Below, one piece after another: positions 34,568 to 43,337 of a stretch of 64,000 nt of DNA. Source of the DNA: Microvenator marinus (GTDB taxonomy: Bacteria; Myxococcota_A; Bradymonadia; Bradymonadales; Bradymonadaceae). The notes beneath the pieces are model-generated. The model was not told the origin of the DNA. It ran no database searches and saw only the letters and a program-made list of their open reading frames with translations. The stretch lies in the NCBI RefSeq assembly GCF_007993755.1, contig NZ_CP042467.1, forward strand, positions 5,046,001-5,110,000. Reading direction: 5' to 3'. Every line of letters begins with the position of its first letter. Positions within the stretch are counted from its first letter, which is position 1. Position numbers and translations under genes: made by a program.

Positions 34568-35772
34568 GCGATCACCGACGACCACTCTTGGTTCCTGCTC
34601 TTTGTCTACTTGCATGCGGCTTGCTCCCAGCGACTTCGGAGGCCAGAACGCTCGTTGAGTCGGAGGACTTTTATCTCGATTGGACGAACTTCTTGAGCCA
34701 AACGGGTTTGTTGTCCAACATTCCTTACGAGGTCCCGGGGCTTGAGAGTCCGTCAATTGGAGCCGCCGGCCTTTGGCGCATGGAATGGAGGGCTTCATCA
34801 GGTAATCTCTCATTTGAGGTCCACAACAGACTCTTCTGGAGAGTCGATGGTGGGCAGTCACCAAACGTTGGCCTCGGCGCAAGCGTGCCTCCACCGCGCT
34901 GGGTGGATTTGCGTACACCGTTGATTGAGCGCCCGGGGCAGCTATTGGAACACGATTTCGACCGTTTGAGCTCAACTTGGTTGACTCCTGTGGCGGATAT
35001 CACCGTCGGAAGACAGGCTGTAACCTGGGGTGCTGGTTCGTTGATCGGAAGCATGGACTTTTGGACACAGCTCTCACCATTTGACCTCGATTCCAGTCAA
35101 AAGCGAGGGGTCGACGCTGCTCGCGCGTTCGCTTACGTGTCGGATGTCGAGTTGGACTTCATTGCAGTGGATCGAGGGACTCTGGATGACCTCTCAGGCG
35201 GCGTGAAAGCAGCGTGGAGCGCTGAGTCTTCCGACTACCATCTTGCAGTCGCCAAATCCTACCAACGCGTCTGGGGAGCCTTAGGCTTGGCCATAGATCA
35301 CGGTTCTTGGCGAAGCCACGGCGAAATTGCAGTCCCATACGCTTTGGAGGAGTCCCAGGTAAGGCTGCCAAAGGCGAGCGTAGGAAGTATGTGGACCGAC
35401 GGAACATGGTCGTTTGGGATGGAGTACCACTTCAACGGGCTCGGAAGTCCAAGCCTCGAGGACGCGCTCGGATCTGCGGAGCTCGCCCGTGGTGAGATGT
35501 TCTTCTTAGGGCGCCACTACGCAGCCGTTCAAGGGGGCTGGACCAAAGATGAGTTTAGCGTCGCTCTCTTTGGCGTTGGAAACTTGGCCGACCCTTCAGT
35601 GCTCATGGCTCCGAGCGTAATCTACACTCGGGGAGACAATACCCAGCTTAGGGCTAGTGCGTTTATCGGTGTGGGCGAGAGTCCAACCTTGGATTTGAGC
35701 GGCTTCTCATTGCCTTCAGAGTTTGGTCTCTATGGTCAGACCTTCATTCTTGAATCGCAGGTCTTCTTCTAG
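34564..35772 (+). CDS. Outer-membrane beta-barrel-like protein of the Lol-like operon
   Basis: 402 residues with a signal peptide (about 1-27, ending SEA-R) and an aromatic, strand-rich mature region ending LESQVFF. Segments such as VGRQAVTWGAGSLIGSMDF resemble outer-membrane porin or DUF1302-like proteins that accompany LolA-like transporters, but this is by resemblance only. The start overlaps the ATPase gene by 4 nt. The probable end point of the cargo pathway: inner-membrane ABC, periplasmic carrier, outer-membrane protein. Confidence 0.7.
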   Translation: MSDHRRPLLVPALCLLACGLLPATSEARTLVESEDFYLDWTNFLSQTGLLSNIPYEVPGLESPSIGAAGLWRMEWRASSGNLSFEVHNRLFWRVDGGQSPNVGLGASVPPPRWVDLRTPLIERPGQLLEHDFDRLSSTWLTPVADITVGRQAVTWGAGSLIGSMDFWTQLSPFDLDSSQKRGVDAARAFAYVSDVELDFIAVDRGTLDDLSGGVKAAWSAESSDYHLAVAKSYQRVWGALGLAIDHGSWRSHGEIAVPYALEESQVRLPKASVGSMWTDGTWSFGMEYHFNGLGSPSLEDALGSAELARGEMFFLGRHYAAVQGGWTKDEFSVALFGVGNLADPSVLMAPSVIYTRGDNTQLRASAFIGVGESPTLDLSGFSLPSEFGLYGQTFILESQVFF

Positions 35773-35806
35773 AAAAAGAAAAAGCCACCGAGATGTCTCG
35801 GTGGCT
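35773..35806 (-). terminator. Intrinsic terminator of the tandem lipoprotein genes
   Basis: On the minus strand: an 11-bp stem AGCCACCGAGA/TCTCGGTGGCT (35783-35793 with 35796-35806) followed by T5-C-T4 (35782-35773). It lies 25 nt after the stop of the 35831 gene and directly after the plus-strand outer-membrane gene, so it may act in both directions. Confidence 0.8.
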
Positions 35807-35830
35807 ATTAGAAAGGGGCTTTCGTGGAGG

Positions 35831-36631
35831 TCAGTTGATTACGCCAACGACGTCGCCCGATCCGCTTCCAATAACGTCGGTGCAAGAGGTGATATCACCA
35901 CTCAATGCGGCGGCGGTATCCGTGCAAAGGACAACTTCCAAACTATCATCAGCAGAGCCACCACAGTTTGGCCCGTACTCAACCACACTGACCTGTGTGG
36001 ATGAGTCCAGAATAATTGGTGTTCCCATGTCGTCAAGGAAGTTTCCTACCACATAGCCGCCACACCCAAGTGCAGAGACATTTTCAGCTGCGAAACTCTC
36101 TGGGCAGGCGAGTTCGAAGGAAGGAGCGTCTCCGTCAATATTGATGAGGATATCTGGATAATCATTTCCGTTAGGCTCATCACCGGCTTCAAAAAACTCA
36201 ACAGCGTAGTAGCCGAGAATGTTGTTCTCCAGATCCCTCAACCCTACGCTAGCAAGGTCGCTGCCTGGGTCAGAAATTTCACAGCCTTCGGTGCTGGTCG
36301 TAGTGTCCCGAATCATTACCGCGTAGAGCGGGGTTGGTTCAGTCGTGTTGTTGTTAGTGCCAGTCGTGTTGTTGGAGTTGTTGTTGTTCGTGTTGTTGGA
36401 TTGACCAGCGATACAGTACGCGCGGTCACCGTCAATACCTTCACAAACTTCTCCCGCTGCGCAGTCGGCATCTGAAGTACATGTAACCTCGCAAACCTCA
36501 GCAACACAGATTTCACCAGTGGCGCATTCAGTGTCTTCGAGGCATGACGTCTCATCGCCACACGCTGCGAAGAGTGCGGCGCTTGCGAGTCCTACAAACA
36601 GAAGGCTAATAAGTCGTTTTGTTCTATTCAT
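35831..36631 (-). CDS. Cys-rich lipoprotein, paralogue 2 of three (tandem copy)
   Basis: A lipoprotein signal (LFAACGDE lipobox, Cys24), a Cys-rich module of about 50 residues, an Asn/Thr linker, and the C-terminal domain shared with its neighbours (AVMIRDTTTSTEGCEISDPGSDL, DEPNGNDYPDIL, LGCGGYVVGNFLDD, SADDSLEVVLCTDTAAALSGD). High similarity to the 36686 gene at DNA level shows a tandem duplication. AGAGAGA precedes the ATG. Function unknown; surface or periplasmic by signal. Confidence 0.85.
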   Translation of the reverse strand: MNRTKRLISLLFVGLASAALFAACGDETSCLEDTECATGEICVAEVCEVTCTSDADCAAGEVCEGIDGDRAYCIAGQSNNTNNNNSNNTTGTNNNTTEPTPLYAVMIRDTTTSTEGCEISDPGSDLASVGLRDLENNILGYYAVEFFEAGDEPNGNDYPDILINIDGDAPSFELACPESFAAENVSALGCGGYVVGNFLDDMGTPIILDSSTQVSVVEYGPNCGGSADDSLEVVLCTDTAAALSGDITSCTDVIGSGSGDVVGVIN

Positions 36632-36685
36632 TTTTTTCTCTCTCTATTGTGGCATCTTTCCGATGCCGTTTTCACAAACTTGGTA

Positions 36686-37486
36686 TTAAAGGACACCAAT
36701 GACGTCGCCTGAACCGCTGCCAATCACATCGGTGCAGGAGGCGATATTGCCACTCAAAGCAGCAGCCGTGTCCGTGCAAAGGACCACCTCCAAACTATCG
36801 TCGGCGGAACCGGCGCAGTTTGGTCCGTACTCGACAACTCTTACCTGCGCTGCTGAAGAATCTAGAATGACGGGTGTACCGGCGTCGTCTAGGAAGTTTC
36901 CTATCACATAACCTCCGCACCCTAGCGCGGAAACATTTTCAGCAGCGAAGGATTCTGGGCAGGCGAGTCCGAAAGAAGGGGCATCACCGTCCAAATTAAT
37001 GAGGATATCAGGGTAGTCATTTCCGTTCGGTTCATCGCCGGCCTCGAAGAATTCAGCGGCGAAGTAGCCCAGAACGTCTCCGCCAAAAGTTTCTAATCCC
37101 ACGCTCGCAAGGTCGCTTCCCGGGTCAGAAATCTCGCAGCCTGCAGCCCCAGTGGTCGTATCGCGAATCATTACGACGTAGAGTGGGTCTTCACCCGGAA
37201 TGGTGTTGTTCGGGTCAGTCGTTGTGTTGTTGTTGGTTGCAGGCGCTTCGCCCTCAACACAAATCGAGCCGGCAGAACCACTTGGGCGCGGAACGCACTC
37301 GTCAAAAGCTGGGCAGTCAGCTGCCGTCACGCATTCCTGAATGCACAACTCGTCTTCACAAACGAAGCCAGTTTGGCAGTCGGTGTCGGTCAAGCAGCTA
37401 TCAGCGGACTCACCGCACGCGATGAAGAGTGCTGTACTCGCTAGTCCCACAAAAATCACTCCGAGGAGTCTTTTAGCGCTATTCAT
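36686..37486 (-). CDS. Cys-rich lipoprotein, paralogue 3 of three (tandem copy)
   Basis: The same architecture as the 35831 gene: lipobox LFIACGES (Cys24), a Cys-rich module with CPAFDECVPRPSGSAGSIC-like spacing, a linker with TNNNTT, and the DTTTGAAGCEISDPGSDL domain. Most differences from the neighbour lie in the linker and N-terminal Cys module. Start 37486 is preferred for the GAGGAAGAGAG upstream. The strong minus-strand terminator after the 35831 gene suggests the two copies share one transcript. Function unknown. Confidence 0.85.
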   Translation of the reverse strand: MNSAKRLLGVIFVGLASTALFIACGESADSCLTDTDCQTGFVCEDELCIQECVTAADCPAFDECVPRPSGSAGSICVEGEAPATNNNTTTDPNNTIPGEDPLYVVMIRDTTTGAAGCEISDPGSDLASVGLETFGGDVLGYFAAEFFEAGDEPNGNDYPDILINLDGDAPSFGLACPESFAAENVSALGCGGYVIGNFLDDAGTPVILDSSAAQVRVVEYGPNCAGSADDSLEVVLCTDTAAALSGNIASCTDVIGSGSGDVIGVL

Positions 37487-37967
37487 ATCTCTCTTCCTCA
37501 ATCAAATGAGCGAGTCCTCGCTCGTGTTCAACAAAACTGAGTCCCGTAAGAACCATAATCGGGTAACAATTGGACCCTACATACCGTTCAAAAGGCTTCA
37601 TGTCGAGTCCCAAACGGGTGTGCGGCGTGGTTACGCCGCACACCTCGGTTTGGACCCAGCCATCCATTCACCACATCCAAACTCAAAGTCAATAAATTGT
37701 GAATCCAGCGAACCATGTGGAATATCTAGTACAAGAAGCGGGCCACCATATCGGGATGCCTGAATCGGCCGCATTCCTGCGGTGGAATCACGAAATGCTT
37801 CGGTCGCAAGACGACCACGCTCGGACATACGTGTCAGCCTCCAGGTGAAAGTGGAGTATTTTTTATCCAGCACTATGATTTGCATGTGGCGTTGCGCGCT
37901 TTAGCAAAACCCCTTAATAAGGTTTCGGCTCGGGTTCCGAGTCATGAGGCCTGCTGAGGAGTCCGCG
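37487..37967. other. Gene-poor region with a strong hairpin
   Basis: No convincing gene in about 480 nt between divergent genes. It holds a perfect 12-bp stem GGTGTGCGGCGT/ACGCCGCACACC with a GGTT loop (37617-37644) that has no T-run on either side. An 84-codon minus-strand frame (37631-37885) lacks a ribosome-binding site and any recognised motif. The upstream regions of the lipoprotein genes and of bamD must lie here. Confidence 0.5.
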
Positions 37968-38756
37968 TTGAATTGGTTTGTGAAAGTTGTCTTTGTGTTG
38001 GGAATGAGCTTGGTGTCGGTCGCGCCAACGTCAGTTCAGGCTCAAGATGATCAGGCCACCTATCAAGCGGTGGCCCAATCCACCTATATGAAAGGCGTGG
38101 AAGCGCTCGAGAAGGAGAACTTCTTGGATGCTGGTCGCTATTTCAATACCGTGCGATCACGATTCCAGTATTCGCAGTTTGCGCCTCTATCCGAGCTCCG
38201 ACTCGGGGATGTTTATCTTGGGCAAGAGAAATACGCTGCGGCAACGGAGCAGTATCGCGCCTTTGTAAAGCTTCACCCGAATCACGAGGAAGTTCCTTAT
38301 GCGAGCTGGATGGTGGCTTTTGCGTTCTACAAGCAGATCCCGAGTGATTGGTTCATATTCCCGCCTTCGTACGAGAGGGAGCTTTCCCGTTCAAAGGACG
38401 CGGCACGTGAGCTAGCCTTCTTTTTGCGCCGCTATTCGGACTCGAAATACGCTCCTGAGGCGAAGCGAAAGCTCGTTGAGGTCCGTCGACGACTCGCAGA
38501 TCACGAATTCTACGTGGCGAACTTCTACATTGATCGTGATAACCCGAAAGCGGCTGCGGCCAGATTACGTGGGCTTTTGGAAGAGTATTCGGGTCTAGGC
38601 CTCGATGCGGAGGCTCTTTTCCTGCTTGCTCGTGCGTATTTAGAGCAAAAGGATGTAGAGAGTGCGAAGAAAGCGTTGGACGATTTGATCGAGTTTCATC
38701 CGAATCATGCGTTGGCATCGGAGGCTCGGGACTATATCGCGACGCATGGACTCTGA
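37968..38756 (+). CDS. bamD: Outer-membrane assembly factor BamD-like TPR protein
   Basis: TPR protein matching BamD/YfiO along its length: five helical repeats with the ALSELRLGDVYLGQEKYAAATEQYRAFVKLHPNHEEVPYASW and SKYAPEAKRKLVEVRRRLADHEFYVANFYI regions. BamD helps fold outer-membrane barrels. TTG at 37968 is chosen: TGAGGAG lies 6 nt upstream and gives a signal peptide. ATG 37944 is the alternative. The mature N-terminus (VQAQDD) has no lipobox cysteine, whereas BamD is normally a lipoprotein. Confidence 0.85.
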   Translation: MNWFVKVVFVLGMSLVSVAPTSVQAQDDQATYQAVAQSTYMKGVEALEKENFLDAGRYFNTVRSRFQYSQFAPLSELRLGDVYLGQEKYAAATEQYRAFVKLHPNHEEVPYASWMVAFAFYKQIPSDWFIFPPSYERELSRSKDAARELAFFLRRYSDSKYAPEAKRKLVEVRRRLADHEFYVANFYIDRDNPKAAAARLRGLLEEYSGLGLDAEALFLLARAYLEQKDVESAKKALDDLIEFHPNHALASEARDYIATHGL

Positions 38757-38793
38757 AGATATGGTCGAAATGGCATTTAAGTACACGTAGCAG

Positions 38794-38822
38794 TTGACAC
38801 GGCAGAGACCACCCGTTATACC
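38794..38822 (+). promoter_or_regulatory. Strong sigma-70 promoter for rplM-rpsI
   Basis: Perfect TTGACA (38794-38799), 17-nt spacer, TATACC (38817-38822), 53 nt before the rplM ATG. Confidence 0.75.
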
Positions 38823-38838
38823 AACCGCCCTTAGTTCC

Positions 38839-38858
38839 GGCCCGTATATAAGCGGGCC
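38839..38858 (+). promoter_or_regulatory. Hairpin in the rplM leader
   Basis: GGCCCG/CGGGCC stem with an 8-nt A/T-rich loop in the short rplM leader, just after the expected transcription start. A leader hairpin at this place could be the target of autoregulation by L13; this is inference. Confidence 0.4.
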
Positions 38859-38875
38859 CTAAATTTGTTGGAAAC

Positions 38876-39307
38876 ATGATGAAAACGATCAGCGCCAACC
38901 CATCGAATATCGAACGTGCATGGCATGTAGTTGACCTAGAAGGTCAAACCCTTGGCCGTGCAGCCGCACGAATTGCATCTGTCCTTCGAGGCAAGCACAA
39001 GCCGACCTTCACTCCGCATGAAGACACGGGTGATTTTGTGATCTGTATTAACGCCGACAAGGTGGTACTTACAGGGCGCAAGCTTGATAAGAAGATTTAC
39101 CGTCGTCACTCGCAATACCCGGGTGGACTCAAAGAAATCGTAGCGAAGGACCTTCTCGAGAAGAGCCCTGAGCAGATGATCGAGTTTGCTGTACAAGGTA
39201 TGCTTCCGAAGGGACCCCTCGGACGACGCATGTTGAAAAAGCTTAATGTATACGCTGGCGCAGAGCACCCACACGCTGCACAACAACCACAGCCGCTGGC
39301 GCTCTGA
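38876..39307 (+). CDS. rplM: 50S ribosomal protein L13
   Basis: Conserved blocks [59 protein letters not shown] and the [15 protein letters not shown] core. The length of 143 residues is standard. Two ATGs (38876 and 38879) could be used. Followed 18 nt later by rpsI, the universal pairing of L13 and S9. Confidence 0.97.
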   Translation: MMKTISANPSNIERAWHVVDLEGQTLGRAAARIASVLRGKHKPTFTPHEDTGDFVICINADKVVLTGRKLDKKIYRRHSQYPGGLKEIVAKDLLEKSPEQMIEFAVQGMLPKGPLGRRMLKKLNVYAGAEHPHAAQQPQPLAL

Positions 39308-39325
39308 GACACCTGGAGAAGATTC

Positions 39326-39721
39326 ATGGCAAAGATTGAACAATACCACGCCATTGGGCGACGTAAGTCTGCACGAGCACGCGTTTTCCTTCGCCCCGGA
39401 AGCGGTCAAGTGATCGTAAACGGCGCCTCTGGTGACGACTACTTCCACCGCGAGACTCTGATGATGATCGTGCGCTCGCCGATGGTCCTGACTGAGACCC
39501 AAAGCCAGTTCGACGTGATCGCTAACGTCGATGGTGGTGGAAAGTCGGGTCAAGCAGATGCCGTCAAACTCGGCATCTCGCGTGCACTCACGCTCTACAA
39601 CTTGGATTTGCGTGGTACCCTGAAGAAGGGCGGATTCTTAACACGTGACGCTCGTGCGAAAGAGCGTAAGAAGTACGGTCAGCGTGGCGCTCGCGCTCGC
39701 TTCCAGTTCTCTAAGCGTTAA
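39326..39721 (+). CDS. rpsI: 30S ribosomal protein S9
   Basis: 131 residues with the canonical [16 protein letters not shown] start and the C-terminal [16 protein letters not shown] tail that reaches the tRNA sites on the ribosome. Blocks [19 protein letters not shown] and [12 protein letters not shown] are typical. CTGGAGA lies before the ATG. An intrinsic terminator follows. Confidence 0.97.
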   Translation: MAKIEQYHAIGRRKSARARVFLRPGSGQVIVNGASGDDYFHRETLMMIVRSPMVLTETQSQFDVIANVDGGGKSGQADAVKLGISRALTLYNLDLRGTLKKGGFLTRDARAKERKKYGQRGARARFQFSKR

Positions 39722-39752
39722 TTCTCGCCGGGATCTCTTTTGGGGAAAAGAC

Positions 39753-39780
39753 AAAGACTGCCTTCGGGCGGTCTTTTTTT
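39753..39780 (+). terminator. Intrinsic terminator after rpsI
   Basis: AAAGACTGCC pairs with GGCGGTCTTT (one T-G wobble pair) around a TTCG tetraloop, followed by a run of T to about 39780. Confidence 0.85.
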
Positions 39781-39808
39781 CGTTCTGATTTCCTTGAGAT
39801 GTGGGCGA

Positions 39809-41635
39809 TCAGGCTTTCTTAAAGAGTCCACCCACACGATCCACGAGCTGGCGGCTTATCTTCAATGCTTCGTGGCGCGTGCGCAGGGCAATCTTCCTCA
39901 AGCCTGCAAACTCGGCCTGGCGGTCGCGTCTATCCAAAATGCCATTTTGATAGAGTCTCAAGGCAATATGCCGTCGAGTTTTTCCACCCGGGGATTTCGG
40001 GATCGAACGTGTGGAGACGCTCAACGTTTCGATTTCGAAGTCGAAGTGTTTCTTGAGTCTTCTCTTGAGCGCGGCGGAGACCTCCGCTTCGTCGGCACCC
40101 TCTTGAAGTTCGTAGGCAACGACCATCTCTTGGTCAGATGCCTGAAATGCTACGACTGCACCGCTTCGGACACCATCGACCGTGCTGGCTACGAGTTCGA
40201 CCTCATCGGGGAAGATGAGTTTTCCGGCATGCTCGAGCCTGAACTCGCTTCTTCCGGTCACAAAAAGTTCGTTTCCGACCGTGTAGCCTAAGTCGCCTGT
40301 CAACAACCACTCGCCCTGTAGTTTGGTGCTGTGGTGGAGTCGGATCTCCTCAGGATCATCGTATGCGGCCATGAGGTTCGGTCCGCGCACGGCGATACGT
40401 CCCAACATGCGATCTGGGAGCTCCTCGTTTGACTCGTCGAGGACCCTGATATCGATGTTCGCAAGGGGTTCTCCTACGCAGCAGAATTCCACCCGGTCTT
40501 TAAGTGGGGCCCGTGAATCAATTGCCTTTGCCTCTCCCTTGGTTTCCAGTCCCTCGCGAGCCACAACATCGAACCTGAGTGGTGCATCCAAGGGACCAAA
40601 CGCGATGCCAAGAGTAGCCTCAGCCATACCGTAGACCGGCATAAAGACATTCGGCGCCAAGCCGGTGGATTCGAAGCGACGGTTAAACGCTTCGAGGTGT
40701 AATCGCTGAACGGGCTCGCCGCCCACCATGGCAACTCTGAGTGAGGATAGATCGAGATTCTTGATGCTCGAGCTTTGGACTCTTCGTGCGGCGTAGTGAA
40801 ATGCGAAGCTAGGGGCCACGGCGAGGGTGGCGCGATGGCGTGCAATGGCGTCGAGCCACTCGTCTGGCCGTCTCAGAAAGCGTTCTGGCGAGATCAAAAT
40901 GAGGTCTAGGCCCCAGTACATGTTGAAGAGGAGACCGCCCACCAACCCCATGGTGTTAAAGAGCGGAAGCCAGGAGATGCCAATATCGTCAGGCTGTACG
41001 TCGAGTGCCTTGCCGACTGCCTCTAGATTCGCAAGCACACCGCGGTGCGTGATCATGCAAGAAGCACGTGCAGCTGTGGCGCCAGAAGTGGTTTGCAGCC
41101 ACGCGAGGTCTGGAAGTGGGCGTGGCTTTGGAGCTGACCCAGCGGGCACGCCTACGAGGAGGCTTGGAACGTCGGACACAAGGCGTAGTGGGCCGAATTG
41201 TGGCGGCTTAACGTCATCACCAACAGCGCGCCTAAAGATCGCGGCTGTCGCGCGAGTTCTTTGAGCGTATCGCACAAAGAACTCCGCCTGATCGCTTCGT
41301 CCATACGCCTCTGGCAGTGGCGGCGCGATTGGGATTGGGGTGGCGCCTAGTGCGATCGTCCCAAAAAATGCCTCGAGGAAGTCGAAGTTCGTTCCCAGGG
41401 CTAGCAAGACTTTATCAGCCTCTTTGATTCCTTTGGATTCAAGCGCGGCTGCAAAACGAAGGGAGCCTTCTGCGATTTGAGCATAGGTTTGAAATTCTTG
41501 GGTGCCTTTTGAGTCTGTGACGTAGATTCCGCGTTCCGGGTAGGTGAGCGCGATCGACTTTAGCATGTCGATCAAAGTCTTAAACTGGGCTCGGTCCGTG
41601 CCACTTTCGGGGCTATGTCTTACTCCTTGAAGCAT
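39809..41635 (-). CDS. Fatty-acyl-AMP ligase/acyl-CoA synthetase-like protein
   Basis: About 608 residues of ANL (adenylate-forming) fold with FAAL-like overall layout: MLKSIALTYPERGIYV, the ATP loop TTSGATAARAS (182-192), LPLFNTMGLVGG, YGMAEATLGIAFG, LTGDLGY and a C-terminal SIPKSPGGKTRR with the likely catalytic lysine. The ATP loop is odd: the usual SGxTGxPK is replaced by SGATAARA, so activity could be altered. The start 41635 is a choice among several Met. Divergent from the SDR/aminomutase genes; the shared pathway is inferred. Confidence 0.8.
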   Translation of the reverse strand: MLQGVRHSPESGTDRAQFKTLIDMLKSIALTYPERGIYVTDSKGTQEFQTYAQIAEGSLRFAAALESKGIKEADKVLLALGTNFDFLEAFFGTIALGATPIPIAPPLPEAYGRSDQAEFFVRYAQRTRATAAIFRRAVGDDVKPPQFGPLRLVSDVPSLLVGVPAGSAPKPRPLPDLAWLQTTSGATAARASCMITHRGVLANLEAVGKALDVQPDDIGISWLPLFNTMGLVGGLLFNMYWGLDLILISPERFLRRPDEWLDAIARHRATLAVAPSFAFHYAARRVQSSSIKNLDLSSLRVAMVGGEPVQRLHLEAFNRRFESTGLAPNVFMPVYGMAEATLGIAFGPLDAPLRFDVVAREGLETKGEAKAIDSRAPLKDRVEFCCVGEPLANIDIRVLDESNEELPDRMLGRIAVRGPNLMAAYDDPEEIRLHHSTKLQGEWLLTGDLGYTVGNELFVTGRSEFRLEHAGKLIFPDEVELVASTVDGVRSGAVVAFQASDQEMVVAYELQEGADEAEVSAALKRRLKKHFDFEIETLSVSTRSIPKSPGGKTRRHIALRLYQNGILDRRDRQAEFAGLRKIALRTRHEALKISRQLVDRVGGLFKKA

Positions 41636-41774
41636 ACCCACTATCTGGCACGTTCTGGAGATTTTGGGAATCGTTGAGCGCACGCAAAATTGAGCACGTT
41701 GCACCTCGGACCGTGATTATGGTACGCGAATCGACGAAAACGGCGGTCTTTTAGCCTCAACCTGAGAAGTCTGC

Positions 41775-43337
41775 ATGGTGAGTTCCAAGAGAGAGATTGT
41801 ACCTGGTGATTGCGTGCTCGTAACAGGGGCCGCAGGTGGCGTGGGAAGTCATGTGGTCAAGGCCTTGATCGATGCGGGATGTGAAGTCAAAGCAGTGGAT
41901 CTTCGGCCGATGACTCATGCCGGTTTAGACGAAGAAATCGACGAAGATTCTGTGGAGTGGATCGAGGCCGATTTGACCAAAACGGACCTGAGGGCGCTGG
42001 TCAAAGGTTGTGATGCAGTCATTCATGCTGCCGCACTGGTCGGTCTTTCCGAAAAGTACGACGATATGGTCGAAGTGAACGTCGACTTGGTGCACGAGTT
42101 GCTTGAGGCTTCGGAGGCCGAGGGCGTTCGTCACTTCATCCATTTCAGTACCGGAGCAATCTACCGCCCAGGGCGCGGATTGCTGGGAGAAGAAGCGGCG
42201 ATTGAGCCTTCGTCTGATTATGCCGAAACGAAATTGGATGCTGAGGCCGCGTTTACCAGCGATTTGAAGTTGAATTGGACCATCTTGAGGCCGGCTTTGC
42301 TCTACGGACCCAGATGCGAGTCCATGAGTGCCGGTCTTTTTACGCTTCCCCCGATTCTTCGCAACTTCATGCCTCTGATGCCGGGATTCACCGGTGGCGC
42401 GCGCTCAAACTGGTGTCATGCGGATGATGCCGCATCGGCGGCGCTCTTTGTTCTTGGAAATCCCAAGGCTTACAGCCGCGTGTTCAACGTGGCCGACGAT
42501 ACGCCAATGGGCAGCGGTGAGGTGATCACAGCGATTACCGAGGCTTATGGCCTACCGATTGGTCCTCTGGTGCCTTTCCCGAACTCCACGGTTCTTCTCG
42601 CGTTTTCTCCGGTGATGGATCGGGACTATCTGGAGCGCACGTTGAGGACTGTTCTACGACAGATATGGAAGAGGGTGGTGTCGAGACATGAGCTCGAGAC
42701 GCCACTTCGGCCGAAAGTGGATCGTGGAGCGCTCTTCTACGTGGCTGAAGATACGGTTCTTGATGCGGGCGCATTGAAAGAGTTGGGTTGGGATCCTGCA
42801 TGGCCAAGCTTCCGCGACGGCGTGGTGGACACACTTCGGTGGTATCAGGATCAAGGTTGGGCACCGAAGTTTGATGCCGAACAACGCGATCGCGAAGATA
42901 CCAGTTTTGGATTCGCGGTCTCGCAGACGCTTAGCGGGAAGTGGGTGCTACCTTCGACCGGCGAATCGCGCCCGGCGCAAGTGTCGCTTGAAGCTGAGTT
43001 CCCGAATATCGTGAAAGCGGACTTTCACGGGCGTATCAACGGGATGGCCTGGATCGAGGGTCTCGCTCAGAACGTAGCGATCGAGGGAACTGCGAAGGTT
43101 GAGATCTTTAGCGGCCGAAACCTTACTTACGAATTTGCTTTTGTAAGTGATGAAGGCGTGGCTCATCGTTGCAGAGTCGAAGCTACTTTCAATCCGTTCC
43201 GTGTGTTTAGCTCGATGTCTAATCTGAACGGGACAATGGTGAACGCCCAGGGAGAAAAGGTTGGCAACGTAGAGTTTTCATTGGGCTTTGCAGACCAACT
43301 CGTGCCGATGTTGATGAGTTTTAGGCCGTTGACATGA
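41775..43337 (+). CDS. Extended SDR with C-terminal beta-rich domain
   Basis: Residues about 10-360 are an extended short-chain dehydrogenase/epimerase: TGAAGGVG (17-24) for NAD(P), HAAALVG, the FSTGAIY strand and YxxxK (Y149, K153). Residues about 375-520 form a separate beta-rich domain (FAVSQTLSGKW, ADFHGRINGMAWIEG, NVEFSLGFADQ) not normal in this family. A 3beta-hydroxysteroid-type or sugar-epimerase role is possible. The stop overlaps the next gene by 4 nt, so it is coupled to the radical SAM enzyme. Function unproven. Confidence 0.85.
   Translation: MVSSKREIVPGDCVLVTGAAGGVGSHVVKALIDAGCEVKAVDLRPMTHAGLDEEIDEDSVEWIEADLTKTDLRALVKGCDAVIHAAALVGLSEKYDDMVEVNVDLVHELLEASEAEGVRHFIHFSTGAIYRPGRGLLGEEAAIEPSSDYAETKLDAEAAFTSDLKLNWTILRPALLYGPRCESMSAGLFTLPPILRNFMPLMPGFTGGARSNWCHADDAASAALFVLGNPKAYSRVFNVADDTPMGSGEVITAITEAYGLPIGPLVPFPNSTVLLAFSPVMDRDYLERTLRTVLRQIWKRVVSRHELETPLRPKVDRGALFYVAEDTVLDAGALKELGWDPAWPSFRDGVVDTLRWYQDQGWAPKFDAEQRDREDTSFGFAVSQTLSGKWVLPSTGESRPAQVSLEAEFPNIVKADFHGRINGMAWIEGLAQNVAIEGTAKVEIFSGRNLTYEFAFVSDEGVAHRCRVEATFNPFRVFSSMSNLNGTMVNAQGEKVGNVEFSLGFADQLVPMLMSFRPLT

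Noticed and set aside
36651-36667. GGCATC/GATGCC hairpin between the tandem lipoprotein genes
   Set aside because: Short stem with no T-run in the reading direction; could be chance.
37631-37885. 84-codon minus-strand frame in the gene-poor region
   Set aside because: No ribosome-binding site, no known motif, and the stop lies inside a strong hairpin; not counted as a gene.
39740-40291. 183-codon plus-strand frame after rpsI
   Set aside because: It begins inside the rpsI terminator and runs antisense through the acyl-AMP ligase C-terminus.
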